DNA of 64,000 bases from Onchocerca volvulus. Its lineage: Eukaryota > Nematoda > Chromadorea > Rhabditida > Onchocercidae. The position numbers were made by a program, and so were the translations under genes. Each line of letters opens with the position of its first letter. Position 1 is the first letter of the stretch. Below are positions 49,101-60,475 of this stretch, piece after piece. The stretch is taken from positions 8,383,609 through 8,447,608 of the forward strand of contig HG738137.1 in assembly GCA_000499405.2 (NCBI GenBank), in the 5' to 3' direction. The notes below the pieces were generated by a model that was not told where the DNA came from, ran no database searches, and saw nothing but the letters and a program-made list of their open reading frames with translations.

Positions 49101-51843
49101 TGAGTTAATATTTTAACATTAAATTTGCATCAAATTAAACTAAATCAAAATTAAGTCGGAAAAGATTAACTGAGCAAAGAGATTGATCCAAAGAAATAGT
49201 CAGAATTAATGCAAAAAAATTTCTTTAGATTAAACTGATGCCTTTTTTCAAACAAATTAAGCTAACTTTTATTAAAATAAGGAATCTCAATTTCAAATTT
49301 TAACAAATATTTAAAATTTCTTTTTCAGATTTGTTACAAATGCAAAAATTTTTATATTTATATGCCAAATAAGGAAGCAATTTAATCCTTTTTATCATTT
49401 TTTTTCCTCCTTTACTTGGATAAATCCACGTAATGTAATAAGCATAGCAACAGACAGAGAGAGGCGAGAGGTAGAGAGAGAATGAGAGAAAAAAGGGAAG
49501 GCGGAGTGAGCAAACTCCGCCTTCTCACATACTTTTATTTGTCACGCATATAAAACGTGAAAAAAGTAAGCACGTCCATATAACAGCACGCGCATTTCGA
49601 ATGTAAAGTTGTGTCAAAATTTGAAAAAAATCGGTGGAGAACTTGAGGAGTTCATAGAGAAGTGACAGATGGCATTTACATTTTTATTTATATAGGTTAT
49701 AACGGAAACAAAATGGTGTTTTTACTTCTTGCGTGAGTTCGAAGTGTTTCAAGTTCTCCGGTTTTTAGGATTTCTTCGGCGGGTGCATACGGATCAATTT
49801 CAATTATAGCATTAATTTTAACATCCGCGCTGTTTTTTGCCATCTGCACCAAAGAATGTATAGAAAGACGATCGAAATCAACTGTCGGCCGAACAATAGC
49901 AATCTAGAAAATATTTATTTAAATTTGTTCAAATTATTTCTTTAGATTTATTTAGATTTATTTCTGTTGCAATTGTATATTTGCTAACCTAGTAGCAAAT
50001 CGCACTGAACTAAAATTCAGGTTCAAAGTTTAGAAATTGTAGCGCAAAAGTCAAGTTTAATTTGAAACGATATAAAAAGGAATGAAACGGAAGGGAATCA
50101 TAACGAGATGAAAAGCTGCGCTTGTAACCAAACTATTTAAGCAGACATTTAATCACCTTTTTTTAAGATATCATCAAAGATTCAATAACATATTTTTGTA
50201 TGAGAAATTTCACTATCAATTGAAGTTTGATAAATGCAAAACAGAAATATTGGTCAAATTTTTGAGACTTTATTTTTCTTTTTCAGAAAAAACATTAAGC
50301 CTAGCTTTTTTTCTCAATATAGTAATGTAATCTTTTGAATTTAATCTTCAAGAAGACTGAGATAAAAAAAATGAAATTCATAAGGAAAGATATGTAAAAT
50401 GGCTGAATAAAAATAAAAGTTATAGCAGTATTAGTTCTGTAAATAAATGTAAAATTTTTTAGATCAACTAATTATTAAAATTATTAACTTTTTGCCAATT
50501 GTATAACTTAAGATATGTAAACGTTGCTCGAGCCATTTCAACTGCTGACGTAAGTGCAACGGACCCAAGTGTTGGAAACAAGTTTTTATCAGCAAGAGCA
50601 TCACCACCAGATAAATGAGCTATAATCGGAACATTCCAGCGTCGTGCTAAGCGACTGATTACTACAATTTCTGCAAATATTTAAATTTAATTTCAATTTG
50701 TTCATAATTTAAATTATCAAATCTAATGAAATTATGAATGATAAATAAACAGATATACACATATTTTTTCGAAATTAATACTCAAAATACTAAAAATTTC
50801 AAGCGATTCCGTGTAATTTATCTGATAATTAAAAATTGTCAGCACTATTCAGATCATTTTTGGGCTTTTCCTGATCAACAATCATGTCTGTCATAAAATT
50901 CTAGAAAATAAATTTCATTCATTATTACAATAATCTCTTTCATTACACAAATAATAGTTAATTGGAAACGATAAAATTTGAAAATCAGAAAATTACGATA
51001 CCTTCATTACAACCAGGTCCAAAATATATCGTAGCATTTTGCATATAATGTAAATAAGCTGCATTTTCCACACCACTGAAGTCTTTGCATGATTCCATCG
51101 TAATTATTCTTTAAAATGAAAAACATATGTTAAATTTTATAAAATTTAAAATATCATTCTCCATTTTTTTTTTCTAAATTTTCCAAGCAGTTTTTTAAAA
51201 ATTAAAGAAATCTCAAGAAAATTTAACTGCATAAATAAATTCTTACAAATCTGGAAATTCGACCTAAATACTACTGATCAGCAAATAACTAGTGATAAAA
51301 CAGTAATTTTTTTGTATTAAACAAAGTGGAATAGATTTATTTCTCTAAGGTTTCATATCTTGTTATGAAATTAAAATAAAATTTTATTTCTTTTTTTCAA
51401 TTTATTTCTCTAAAATTTCATATTTTGTTATAAAATTTTTTGTTTTTTTTAATTTTTTTTTTTTAGCATTTTCTAATAATAATATTCATTTCGATTTTTT
51501 TATCAATCAACTGATTGAAACATCAATAGCAGCTTTTTTAAATGCTAATAAATAAACGATGAAATATTTTATCTGTGAATGATGAAATTAGTTTGAAATG
51601 GCAATTTCATAAAATTTGAAATAAATGACAATTTTATAAGTTATAATTGAAAAAACTTTTTCATTACTCCAATGATAAATTAGGCGGTAAAATATTCCGC
51701 TTTCGAAGATCATTAGCACAAATTTTAAGAACATCCGCTTCATTTGCAATAATTGGATTAGCCGGTAATAAATGTCCAACACGTATGATTTGTTCTTGAA
51801 TACTTACGCTTGTCAAATATAATAAAATTGATAAAGATAACAT
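33460..51843 (-). CDS. Receptor-type (transmembrane) guanylyl cyclase
   Basis: This enzyme makes cGMP from GTP at the membrane, typically in chemosensory neurons of nematodes. Twenty-four exons join in frame: 51843-51668, 51108-51002, 50670-50489, 49903-49726, 45918-45803, 45520-45353, 44971-44824, 44391-44231, 42838-42636, 42241-42166, 41772-41605, 41220-41113, 40965-40894, 40225-40024, 38712-38554, 37827-37724, 37309-37230, 36617-36572, 36178-36081, 35844-35652, 34683-34579, 34325-34143, 33894-33814, 33516-33460. The product is 1056 aa, the usual family length. A signal peptide ([12 protein letters not shown]) leads an ANF-receptor-like ectodomain (about 20-445). One membrane helix lies near 449-470. 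A kinase homology domain (about 510-780) lacks the HRD aspartate, has DFY for DFG and Arg for the VAIK Lys. A dimerising linker (about 805-850) leads to the cyclase domain, with metal Asp in FSDIRGFT (877) and GDAY (921), Glu917 and Cys989 for guanine choice, and NMASR (996-1000). All catalytic residues are present, so it should be active. The C-terminal exon is short. The exact orthologue is not clear. Confidence 0.93.
33765..33850. repeat. 49-bp tandem duplication of the end of cyclase exon 23
   Basis: On the minus strand the last 37 or so bases of exon 23 (AATTATTGAACGAGGAAAAATCAA... to GTTAAG at 33814) recur 49 bases downstream in the intron (33801-33765) with four or five changes. The copy ends GTTAAGAT and so lacks the GT donor. 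It looks like a young slippage or unequal-exchange duplication that carried part of the exon into the intron. Confidence 0.75.
34063..34102 (+). repeat. (AG)n microsatellite
   Basis: About 20 AG units with one GG interruption lie in cyclase intron 22, close to the donor of exon 22. Confidence 0.95.
35220..35475. repeat. Degenerate ~160-bp tandem duplication in cyclase intron 20
   Basis: The phrase ACTAATTTA, then TATTAATGTAAATGATG, occurs at 35253-35308 and again at 35408-35467, with similar A+T-rich sequence between. Divergence is high. Confidence 0.4.
39285..39758 (-). repeat. Dispersed ~500-bp repeat, copy 2
   Basis: This block lies in the cyclase intron between exons 14 and 15 and is the reverse complement counterpart of 5453-5985. 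Long shared phrases such as GAGTAATTACTGACCCGATGA set the alignment. This copy has a longer poly(T) near its start and is shorter by some 60 bases. See the first copy for possible origin. Confidence 0.7.
40335..40850. repeat. Three degenerate ~180-bp tandem units in cyclase intron 13
   Basis: Units begin near 40340, 40540 and 40690. Each runs: TTCAATTCTATGCT-like start, TTCGAAATTTGAAAAT, AATGATTTTTAAAAGAAAT, ATTTTGTCTAATTTG, CTAGGAATAAATGATTTTTGCTAAAAG. The intron separates two kinase-homology exons. Confidence 0.55.
43730..44160. other. G+C-richer block of unknown origin in cyclase intron 8
   Basis: This 430-bp stretch stands out from its A+T-rich intron. It contains AATAAAG at 44029-44035, soon followed by ACGGTGTGGACGCGACTC and a partial echo, ACGCGACTGGACTC. 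No open frame of interest is seen. An old LTR or other transposon fragment is the simplest reading. Confidence 0.3.
44962..45020 (-). repeat. Triplicated splice acceptor of cyclase exon 7
   Basis: On the minus strand a 20-21-bp unit, TTTACAGTATGCAATATTTG with changes, occurs three times in tandem. It creates three acceptors, with AG at 45014-45013, 44993-44992 and 44973-44972. Only the last keeps the frame of exon 7 (TATGCAACACTT). The others add 20 or 41 bases and shift the frame. Confidence 0.8.
47465..48945 (-). pseudogene. Decayed Helitron helicase (PIF1-like)
   Basis: Fragments in several minus-strand frames follow the order of the PIF1-like helicase encoded by Helitrons. [16 protein letters not shown] (about 48897-48850) comes first. 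Next is a broken Walker [13 protein letters not shown] in place of the usual DAPGGTGKTF (about 48725-48690). [13 protein letters not shown] (Walker B region, about 48477-48440) follows, then [14 protein letters not shown] (about 48020-47975), [27 protein letters not shown], and [14 protein letters not shown] with two in-frame stops before VGKPDNFF (about 47560-47490). The helicase is disrupted by frameshifts, stop codons and loss of the Walker A lysine, so it is inactive. The N-terminal Rep part is missing. Confidence 0.85.
49497..49524. repeat. GC-rich 11-bp hairpin
   Basis: GAAGGCGGAGT, a six-base loop GAGCAA, and ACTCCGCCTTC form a perfect 11-bp stem, preceded by a GA-rich tract (49450-49496). 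On the minus strand the stem is followed by CCCTTTTTT. It lies inside the Helitron-like element, about 170 bases from its right edge, and may be a remnant structural signal of the element. Confidence 0.8.
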
Positions 51844-51849
51844 CTGTTG

Positions 51850-51851
51850 CT
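51850..51851 (-). promoter_or_regulatory. Candidate trans-splice acceptor of the guanylyl cyclase
   Basis: On the minus strand AAATTTTTTATTTAG ends six bases (CAACAG) before the ATG at 51843. This short leader supports the chosen start. Confidence 0.5.
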
Positions 51852-54708
51852 AAATAAAAAATTTTTAAATTTCATAAAACTTAAAAAAAAAAAGAGCAAG
51901 TAGGAAATATAAAACTAACGCTGTATAATTTACTAATTTAATGACGACTATGCTTAATCTTTTTCTGTTCGGTAATTTCCGTTACTATTTAATTTCATAT
52001 GCTCTGTAACATTTTAATATTCGTTTTTTTTTTTAGTTTTCAATTATGAATTTTCTAAGCTACTATCTAGATATACAATACTATAGAATCATTTGATAAG
52101 TAATGAACGAAATATATCATATGCGATCGAGTATTTATTATTATTATTAAATGCGAAATTGTAAATTGGTAATTAAGATGGATAAGAAAGCGAAGATAAA
52201 ATCATTAATAGTAATAAAATAAGAAAGCAGCGAGGAATGCAGTTATCATCAAATTCATTTATTTATTTGCGCATTTAAAAGATTAAAAATAAGTGTTTAT
52301 AATAAGAAATTCACTCTATAAAATTAAAGAGAGTGATCAAAAATTAAAATAAACTCCATTTTTGATGATGAAATGAATATCATTTTCTTTTTGCATGAAT
52401 AATTTCAATTTTTTCTTTTTTTTTATCAACTTTTATCTGATAAGATTGATTTTTAATTTTATTGAAAAATGAGAAATTTGATGTCAGCCATCAACAGCCA
52501 ATTTCAATCCTACTTTTCATGCAGTTTCAAATATATTAAATCAAATTTGAATAGTTAACTTTTAAATAATATGAAAACGAATTTTCAATATTTGAAACTA
52601 ATTTTAAAAAAAATGAAACTAATTTAAGTTTGGCAATAAACGATGCAAGAATAATCGACTGAAAATTCGCTTATTATAACAAGAATTAAAATTTTGTCAA
52701 AACTAACTTACTTTTAAAGTAATTTTTTTTTAATTTAATAATTTGCTTCTAAATTACAAAAATAAATCAATTAAGTTTATAACTTAAAAATTTCATCAAC
52801 TTTGACGAATAGAAAAATTTTTTAATTTTTATTTCCCAAATTTTTTCATTTTATCTTATATAACAACATTTTTCAAACAAATATTGAAAATATTTCGCAA
52901 AAATTTCTAAAAATACGATAACAATAATAAAAATTCATAACATTTAATAAATAACGATCAAATTTTCTACTTTTAATCGATAACTCATTAACTTAATTAT
53001 AAATTGATCGGTTCGTCAACTCAGCCACGTAGTTTTCTTCAAGCGTTTGGAAAAAATTAAAAATTAAACAGAAAAAAAGGTTGAATTTAAGAAATCAAAT
53101 AATTTTTCTATCCAATTTTCTTAATGGATTAATTCGTGATGACATGATTTTATCATTTGCATCAAAATATGCATGCGAATTTATCAAGCCGAAATTATTC
53201 ATTTATGTGAAATGAAAATTAGTTAATATTTACATAAAAAATGATTCTATTTTTAGTACTTATCCAAAGTAAAGCAAAATCATTTTGTTAAAATTGATTT
53301 ATTTCCTTTTTTTTTTTTTTTTTTAAATTTATTATTCGACATAAAATATTATGTTTTCATTTGACAGTTATAAAAATATAAAATTATTATGCATTTGTTA
53401 ATTCTTTTTATTTTGTTCATAAATCTTTTTCGTTTTGCAGAAATTTGCGAAATTTTGTAGAAAATGTTTTTCTATTTACTTTAATAATTTTGTTTTAAAC
53501 TCAAATCAAATAAAAATGATATTCACAGTGGAAATTGTAGAAAATATTTATTGGACAAATTATATTATTGCATATGTTGTGCTAAATTGGTTATAAGATT
53601 GAATCACTGATTGCTGAAGTTTTCAGTTTTTTATTTCAAATTCGTATTTTTTCTTTAAAGAAATTGCAAATTTGATTTATCGTCAGTTTCAATAACCACT
53701 ACTATATTTGTTAATATGTTTACTATGGAAGTATTTTTATTATTAAAATTAAAATAAGAGTCAGTGAATGAAAAAAGAAGAGAATAATTTATTCTAATTA
53801 CTTCACAATTCAATTTGATCTAATTTAATTTGGATGAAAATGGTAAGCTATTTTTGATATAACTGATATCAATGCGTTCCATTTGAAATTTACCAACACT
53901 TCGTAATAGATTTGATTACTCATTCAAAATGGAGCGAATAATTTCCTTTCTTCTTCTTTACTTTGATCAAATTTGGCAATGATTTTTATTTTAAAATCCT
54001 ATAATTATCCAATAAAGCCTGCAAATTTCGAAATTCTGAAAAAAATCAAAAATTGAAATAGTTTTTTTGGTTTTGAAGTAATTCATCAATTGATTTATAG
54101 GATAATTTGTAAATGTAAAAGGGATAAAGTGTTTAATGAAAAGTTGCTGCTTTTTTAGTTGGACAGTTAGTTTTGGTGTGCATGAGATGGGCAAATTTTT
54201 ATGGCTTATAAATTTTAATTTGATTTGAAAGCTTTTAAGTAAAATATTATATTGATCATGGTTGTGAACAAAATCCTTATTTTTCTTTTTTTCGTTTTTT
54301 ATAAAACTCTGAAATTTTTCATGGTAAAGGTTTGCAGAAATATAAAATTCAAGAAATCAAAACTTTATTTAATTCATTTCAAACAGTATTATGATAAAAT
54401 TAATGCTTATTATTGTGATCGTTACCATTTTCTTGTTAGAAAGATTCCATAGTTTCAGTATTAATTTCAAACTAAAACTTCATGCTTTACAAGCTTAGCA
54501 AATCCATTATGATTCATTACTGCAAAAAGAAACGATCAAATTTTTTCTAAATAATTATTTTAGATTAATCAGTTGTTTTTATTTAGTCACTATTTTGTAG
54601 TCGATTTATGAAAAAAAATATTTTTCCGATTATTTTAGCAGTATTATTTTACATTTTTATTTATCATTAACTGGACTAACTGCGCAAACATAACAGTATC
54701 CAGCTAGT

Positions 54709-54905
54709 CTATATAACAAAAATGTAAATATTTATTCGTTCAAAATCTTAAATCTTAAAAACTTGTTAAACAAACGCATTATCTATACAGAAACAAGCGC
54801 CGATTCGAATGCAACGTTGCTTGAAAATTACAAATCATTGGTACTTGAAACTTTCAAACCCTGCATGGAAATGAACAACGAAAACTTACATTTTCATTTA
54901 TATAG
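54709..54905 (+). mobile_element. Short inverted-end element, same family as the Helitron-like ends
   Basis: The left end CTATATAACAAAAATGTAAA and the right end TTACATTTTCATTTATATAG are inverted copies. The interior includes TTCAAAATCTTAAATCTTA and GATTCGAATGCAACGTTG. Just to the left lies CTGGA ... TATCCAGCTAG, the same CTRR hairpin seen at 46633. It is non-coding and about 197 bp. Confidence 0.65.
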
Positions 54906-57552
54906 ATTACATAATTTCATCGAGATATATGCAGCATTATTTTCTTCTTTTTTTTTTTTAACTTTTTTGTCTCAAATTTGGGAAATATTGATGACATCTA
55001 CAAAGTTTCCGTTTAACATAGTATTAAAAAACAATAGTATGATGCATATAAATAATTCTTGGTTTTAATTTTAAACGCAATAGATTTTAATTTTGAATGC
55101 AACACTTCGTTTTTGTCTTAAAATGAAAATATTATTTAAAATAATTTTCAAGTATGATTGAAATCGAAACATTATTTAAAAACTTTCAAGTATCACTGAT
55201 CTATGCAAAAGCGTATTATTATTGTTAAGACCAAGATAATCAAGCTTTAATTCTTTCTTTTGATTGTAAATTTCATTGAGAAGGGTATAATGGTCGAAGA
55301 TATAATGGTAAGAAAATTAGATTAATTGATTTTTATGTTTCGTATTTTCCATTTCGATTAATTCTTAAATTTCAATATGTCAGACTTCATTGGCAAATTC
55401 CAAAGTTTCGCACTTTGAATCTGGCTGATTTTTAAATTTCGCTATTGAATTTGTTCAACAATACTAAGAAATTTTCAAGTTTCATACTTCGAATCTAATT
55501 AATCCACAGATTTTATTTTAAATTTGATGCTTTATTTTCTCTTAAAATTGAAATATTATATGAACAACTTTCAATATGTAAACGAAACTTTTCAGTATCA
55601 TGAATTACCCGAATATAGATATTTAATATGGACTGATAGATTAGTCTTGGCTATTTTCATTATTCAACTTTCCAACAAATGCAAGCAAATATCAGTTAAT
55701 TTTTTTCAGAGAAAATAGATAACATCATCAGTTTCTTTTTTTTCTTGTTTTAATAGTATTTCAGATGGAATGAATTTAACAACTTGATTTATTTAAATTA
55801 GCAAATTATTTTCAGAAATATGGTAAATTTGTTGACAAACGAATTGTTTGTCAGTAGTTTTCCTATAAAAAAAAGAAAAAAGGGCGAAATTGCAAAAGAT
55901 AAAACAAAGATAGTACAGCTTCATGCTATGCCAAAAAAAAAGTTTTGCGTGTGCGATGGATAAGGGAAAAAGCAAAAATAAATGAAAATTATCAAAATTT
56001 TTCATAAATTTTGATATTTTCCAGTTTCGATAAAATTATCGAAAAATCTGTTAGTAATTATAAATTAATTTAAAAATAAAAAAGTAGTCAACAAGAAAAA
56101 AAAATGAAAAAAATTTGTCAAAACAGACTTCAATAAATGTATTTATTTGTTTAAAAATATCATTTCTTCAACAAAAAAAGAAAAAACAAAGAGTTTTTTA
56201 AATTATAGATATAAATTATTTCAACAAGAAATGAAATGAAAAGTGTTTTCTGCTTTTTTCATTCTTCACTGATAATTTGGAATTTGAAGAAAATGATATA
56301 AATCGAAATCGAACCGGTTAAAGATTGTTAAAATACAGTTTATAAAAGATGTTCTTTTGCACAGAGTTCCGCTTTTTGATGACTTTTTATCGGAACTGAT
56401 TTGATAATGATAAAAAGGAAAACGATATTTTCTTCATTTCATTTTGACTTCATTTACCGGTTAAAATTTATTATACTATTTGAAATTATTGCGAGAAATA
56501 TAAGTGACTAATATATTTCCATTTAAAATTTTCCAATCATCATTAAATGTTACATTTTTTAGATTTTTTCCCTTTTATTGTCTAATTTTAGTTAAATATT
56601 ATTTATATATATCCTATTTTCTTACGCATACTTTATGAAGTGTTATACATTCCTAGATCTTTAGTTTTGACTATTTTATTTTAGGTACTGTATAATTATG
56701 GTATTAAAAATTATGGTATAAAATTTTATAAATTTTTGGATACAGTATGATGATAGTACTATATATTCTTTAAATATTTATTTTCGTTCTTTTATTTCAC
56801 ATTTTGTATGATAACGTTATTGATTTTAAAAATTCTGTGATAGTATTAAGCATGATTAAGATTTCTTTCTACTATTATTTGGCAATATATTTTAGCGGAT
56901 GTATTAGCATTCATCTCAATCAATGTGTCGTCAATATTTCACGACAATTGTTTGTTGTCTTTTTTCTATTTTCATGCATGAAAGGGCAAAGGAAAAAAAG
57001 GTAATTTAGGAAAAAATTTTACGACAAATTGAATTTTCAATGAATATCCTACGAAACGTAATATTTTCCTGTCTTTAATAAATTAGCATTATAAAGTAGA
57101 TTTTTATTTCCATTATAAAATTATTTATTGGTAATTATCAATAATTCTGTCACTTTATATTTATGAAAAATAAATTTTGGTTCATTTTTTGTTCGTTTTC
57201 TGAAATTTTTTCATCCAACAAAGTGTTGGGAGAAAAAAAATTGATGAAAATCATAATGATGATCAATCATATTTAAATGAAATTAGGTAAATTTTTGCTA
57301 TAAATTATTGTTAGAGATTGATTTTAATAAATTATTCAGATGATGAACAATAATGCATTTATTTTCTTAGGTCGACGATGACCACAAATTAAAAAAAAAA
57401 AAAAAAAAAAATCATTCTATTGAAACAACGCCTTAAATCTTATTTGTGCTTTTCTGATAACAAACAATATTGATTTCTTCAGGCCCAAGATGTCTAGCGT
57501 TCACTAAGAGCTCATTGAAAATTTATTTCTTAGTATATACGCTTAGATTGAT

Positions 57553-57704
57553 TTTCTATGATAAAACAGAAGCTATCATAAATGATTTCTATGATAAAAC
57601 AGAAGCTATCATAAATGATTTCTATGATAAAATAGAAGCTATCATAAATGATTTCTATGATAAAACAGAAGCTATCATAAATGATTTCTATGATAAAATA
57701 GAAG
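57553..57704 (+). repeat. 33-bp minisatellite, about 4.6 copies
   Basis: The unit TTTCTATGATAAAACAGAAG plus CTATCATAAATGA repeats almost perfectly; the only change is C to T in AAAACAG. TATGATA and TATCATA inside each unit are inverted repeats. Because the unit is 33 bases it translates as an 11-residue repeat (FYDKTEAIIND), which is an artefact of period and not evidence of a gene. Confidence 0.95.
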
Positions 57705-57879
57705 CGAGTGGAAGAAAAAAAAGTGATAAAAAGTGAAAAATTTGATAAACATATTGATTCAGCGATTGGTCTTAATAGAATGTATCATAAGAAACATTGC
57801 ACAAAATAAACTATTTAATTTGTCATATTTTCTATCATAACATTTTATTACGATATCGTAATATAGAAAAAGTATCGTA

Positions 57880-58170
57880 ACTGGATGAATTATAATATTG
57901 GTTATTCTTGACTAGTAAACTACCATATCAACGGATAATTGTAATATTGTTGGCCTTGGTTAATAAGTTACTGTATCTATGGATACTGTATATCAAGTAA
58001 TCTCGACTAATACACTGCCATACTTACGGAAGACTGTAACATATATTAGCTCCTGATTAATAAGCTACTATATCTGTGATTGTTTTAGTATGGATTGGCT
58101 TTGATTAATAAACTACAATGCCTGCAAATATTGTAATATAGATTAGTTTTAATTAAAAAACTATCATATC
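57880..58170 (+). repeat. Degenerate ~50-bp tandem array, about six units
   Basis: Units share TTGATTAATAAACTACNATATC, then a spacer and TGTAATATNGATTGGCT. They start near 57900, 57950, 58000, 58050, 58100 and 58150. Identity between units is moderate. Confidence 0.65.
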
Positions 58171-59228
58171 TAGAGATGTACTGCTTTCCTTTCTTTTGTT
58201 ATTCTGTGCAAAATGACTCATTTTTTGAACTCAACAAAATTTTACAAAAAAGAAGGGAAAAGATTTTGATGTTACATGGTCGATAACGAAATATCATGAA
58301 TGATTGGTGCAAACTTGATTATAAATTGATTTGCGCGGTGATTCATTTGCTGGTGAAAAAAAGGTATTTTTTTCACTCTTTTATTTTGTTTCAAACAAGC
58401 AAACAAATTCCTTCGTTTCATTTTTGTTGATAATTCAAATAAATTTTCAAAATATATCAGCTGAAAAGAGGCAGGAAATTCTATAAACACAGCATATACA
58501 AATATGTATACATAATGATACATAACCATTCATTTACAAAGCAAAGAATGAAATGAGTGTTGTTTTCTATTTTTTTTTTTTTTTTTTTTTTAAACATTGG
58601 GACAATTTTCAACATTAGAACTAATCATTTAATTTATTTTTATAACTGACTTGTATTCTCGACTAGTTTTGCTCAACTCTAACATTTATCAGTCTCGTTA
58701 TATAATGATCATTTCAATGCCTTGTTCATTTTGATGTCATCAGCATCTGATAAGTCCGTAATCATCATTTCAACGTTTATCAACGACTTCATATTCGTCT
58801 ATAATTATTTATCTAGAATTAATGAGGCATGAATTGTTATGTTCTGATATTAAAATTTATTTTTTGATTGTAAGAATTTAATTTATCAAAATTGTTCCAC
58901 AATTATAACTAATTAAGATATTATTTTTAGCAGAATATTCCATTTGTTTATACCAAACAAAAATTATAATTCACATACTTTTCAATTTTCCAGGGGGAAA
59001 ATGCCTTATTTCATTCAATCTTTGAGAAGAAAAAGAAAACTATACTAAAATTTCAAAGCTACTCCTTAATTTTTTTCTTTTTCAGAAACTTTAATATAAA
59101 TTTTTTCAGTGAAAATGAAATTATTTTAAGTTATTATTGAAAGAAAAAATAACAATTTCAGCAAAATAAAGCAAATCTGTAATTTTTTGCTGCAATAATT
59201 TTGACGAATTGAGTATTCAAATTCTTAT

Positions 59229-59397
59229 CTATGCAAATAAAAATGTAAATATTCGTTATTTCCATACAACGTTTCAAGTTCTTCACCGACTGATTTGAAA
59301 TTTCTGATACGATGTTGCATTCAAATAGGCGCGTGTTTAAGAACTTCCGGAGATTTCAGATTCTGAACAACCGAACATTACATTTTTGTTTATATAG
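59229..59397 (-). mobile_element. Short inverted-end element, second desert copy
   Basis: On the minus strand it opens CTATATAAACAAAAATGTAA and closes TTACATTTTTATTTGCATAG. The interior has GTTGTTCAGAATCTGAAAT, CTCCGGAAGTTCTTAAACAC and TTTGAATGCAACATCG, matching the left end of the composite element at 46676. GCTAG precedes the left end, again a CTRR-like signal. About 169 bp, non-coding. Confidence 0.65.
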
Positions 59398-59675
59398 GCT
59401 AGCTAGAGTCAGCTATACGAGTTTGGTTTTTTCTGTTTTTTTCACTGTTTTTTTTTTGTTAAAAAAAAATTAATTATAAACAAAAGTCAAAACAAATGAT
59501 TACATTTTTCTATTGTCAGAGGATTAATTTTTTAATTTTTTTTTTTTTTTTTCTATTTCAAACGATTAATTTTTTGTTTAAGCAATAAAATATTTAATTC
59601 ATTCATTATTTAGTACCATAAATAATTTTTCCTTAGTTATTTTTTATTGTGATGAATTGCATTGTTGTGTGCATG

Positions 59676-59720
59676 TATTATTATATTTGCATGCATGCAT
59701 GCTTGCATTTGCATGCAGTT
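59676..59720. repeat. GCAT-rich palindromic tract
   Basis: TGCATGCATGCATGC at 59689-59703 is self-complementary, followed by TTGCATTTGCATGCAG. It could form a cruciform and is a simple-sequence tract. Confidence 0.75.
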
Positions 59721-59989
59721 AGAATGGAATAATAGAAATGTTAACTATTTTAACTATTAGATGCATATAGAATGTCTCTCGTACCATCCGTAGAAAAAAT
59801 TGATTTGTAATTTATAGTTTATCTATTTTCATAAATTTTCCCAAATTTTTCAAAATTTTGTTTTTCTATCGTATGATTATGCCATAGTGTAGTATAGAAA
59901 ATAGAAATCTGTTGATTTTCTGGTTGATATAATTTGCTTAATCAGAATATTTATTTTTAACTAACATTACTTCATTTTTTATCGATCTG

Positions 59990-60475
59990 TAAAGTAAACA
60001 AAATCGAATATACTGTTTGAAGTTAATGCCCTTAAGACTATCGCATTCCTAAATAGTTTTATGAAACAAACAAATCAATCACGCAATTTGAAATTGATTG
60101 CACTTAAGCAATTGATCTATTTGGAACAAAAAAAAAAATAAAAAATAAAATCAAGCTATACAACATGAAATAAATTGCATTTAAAACCATTTCATCTACC
60201 AATCTAATCTATCAGATAAACAAATCAAATTATAGAATTTGAAATTAACTAGATTTACAATCGTTTTTCCAATATCTATGAATGAAATAAACAAATGAAA
60301 TTAATTGCATTTACAATCTTTTAATTTTTCATTCATTTCTGAAATGAATAAATAAAATTGTATAGATCGAAATCAATTGAAATCAAGATTGTTTTTTTCC
60401 TTACAAAAATTTTTTTTTGATATGAAATAAAACAAATCATGCTATACAACTTGAAATTAATGATAAAAAGCTATG
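59990..60475 (+). repeat. Degenerate ~70-bp tandem array
   Basis: About six units share AATAAACAAATCAAA, then ATAGAATTTGAAATTAATTG and CATTTACAATC. Starts are near 59995, 60065, 60160, 60215, 60290 and 60425. Units are diverged and of uneven length. Confidence 0.55.

Larger units (their letters stand above)
46633..49696 (-). mobile_element. Composite Helitron-like element in cyclase intron 4
   Basis: About 3.06 kb are bounded by inverted ends. CTATATAAACAAAAA begins at 46676 on the plus strand and CTATATAAATAAAAATG begins at 49695 on the minus strand. Both ends continue into a shared segment with TTTTGACACAACTTT and CATTCGAA. Outside the left end a hairpin (AGCTGGACC ... GGTCGATCCAGCT, 46635-46672) is bordered by CTAG at 46633 and CTAA at 46671, which are Helitron CTRR-type 3' ends. 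The inside holds a ruined helicase and a GC-rich hairpin. No Rep nuclease domain is visible. The right edge is only 30 bases from the exon 4 donor at 49725, so the insertion nearly hit the splice site. Confidence 0.65.

Noticed and set aside
57553..57704. CRISPR-like array
   Set aside because: Units are contiguous with no unique spacers, and the genome is a nematode.
57470..57736. Protein with an 11-residue repeat
   Set aside because: The repeat comes from a 33-bp minisatellite; flanks show no coding character.
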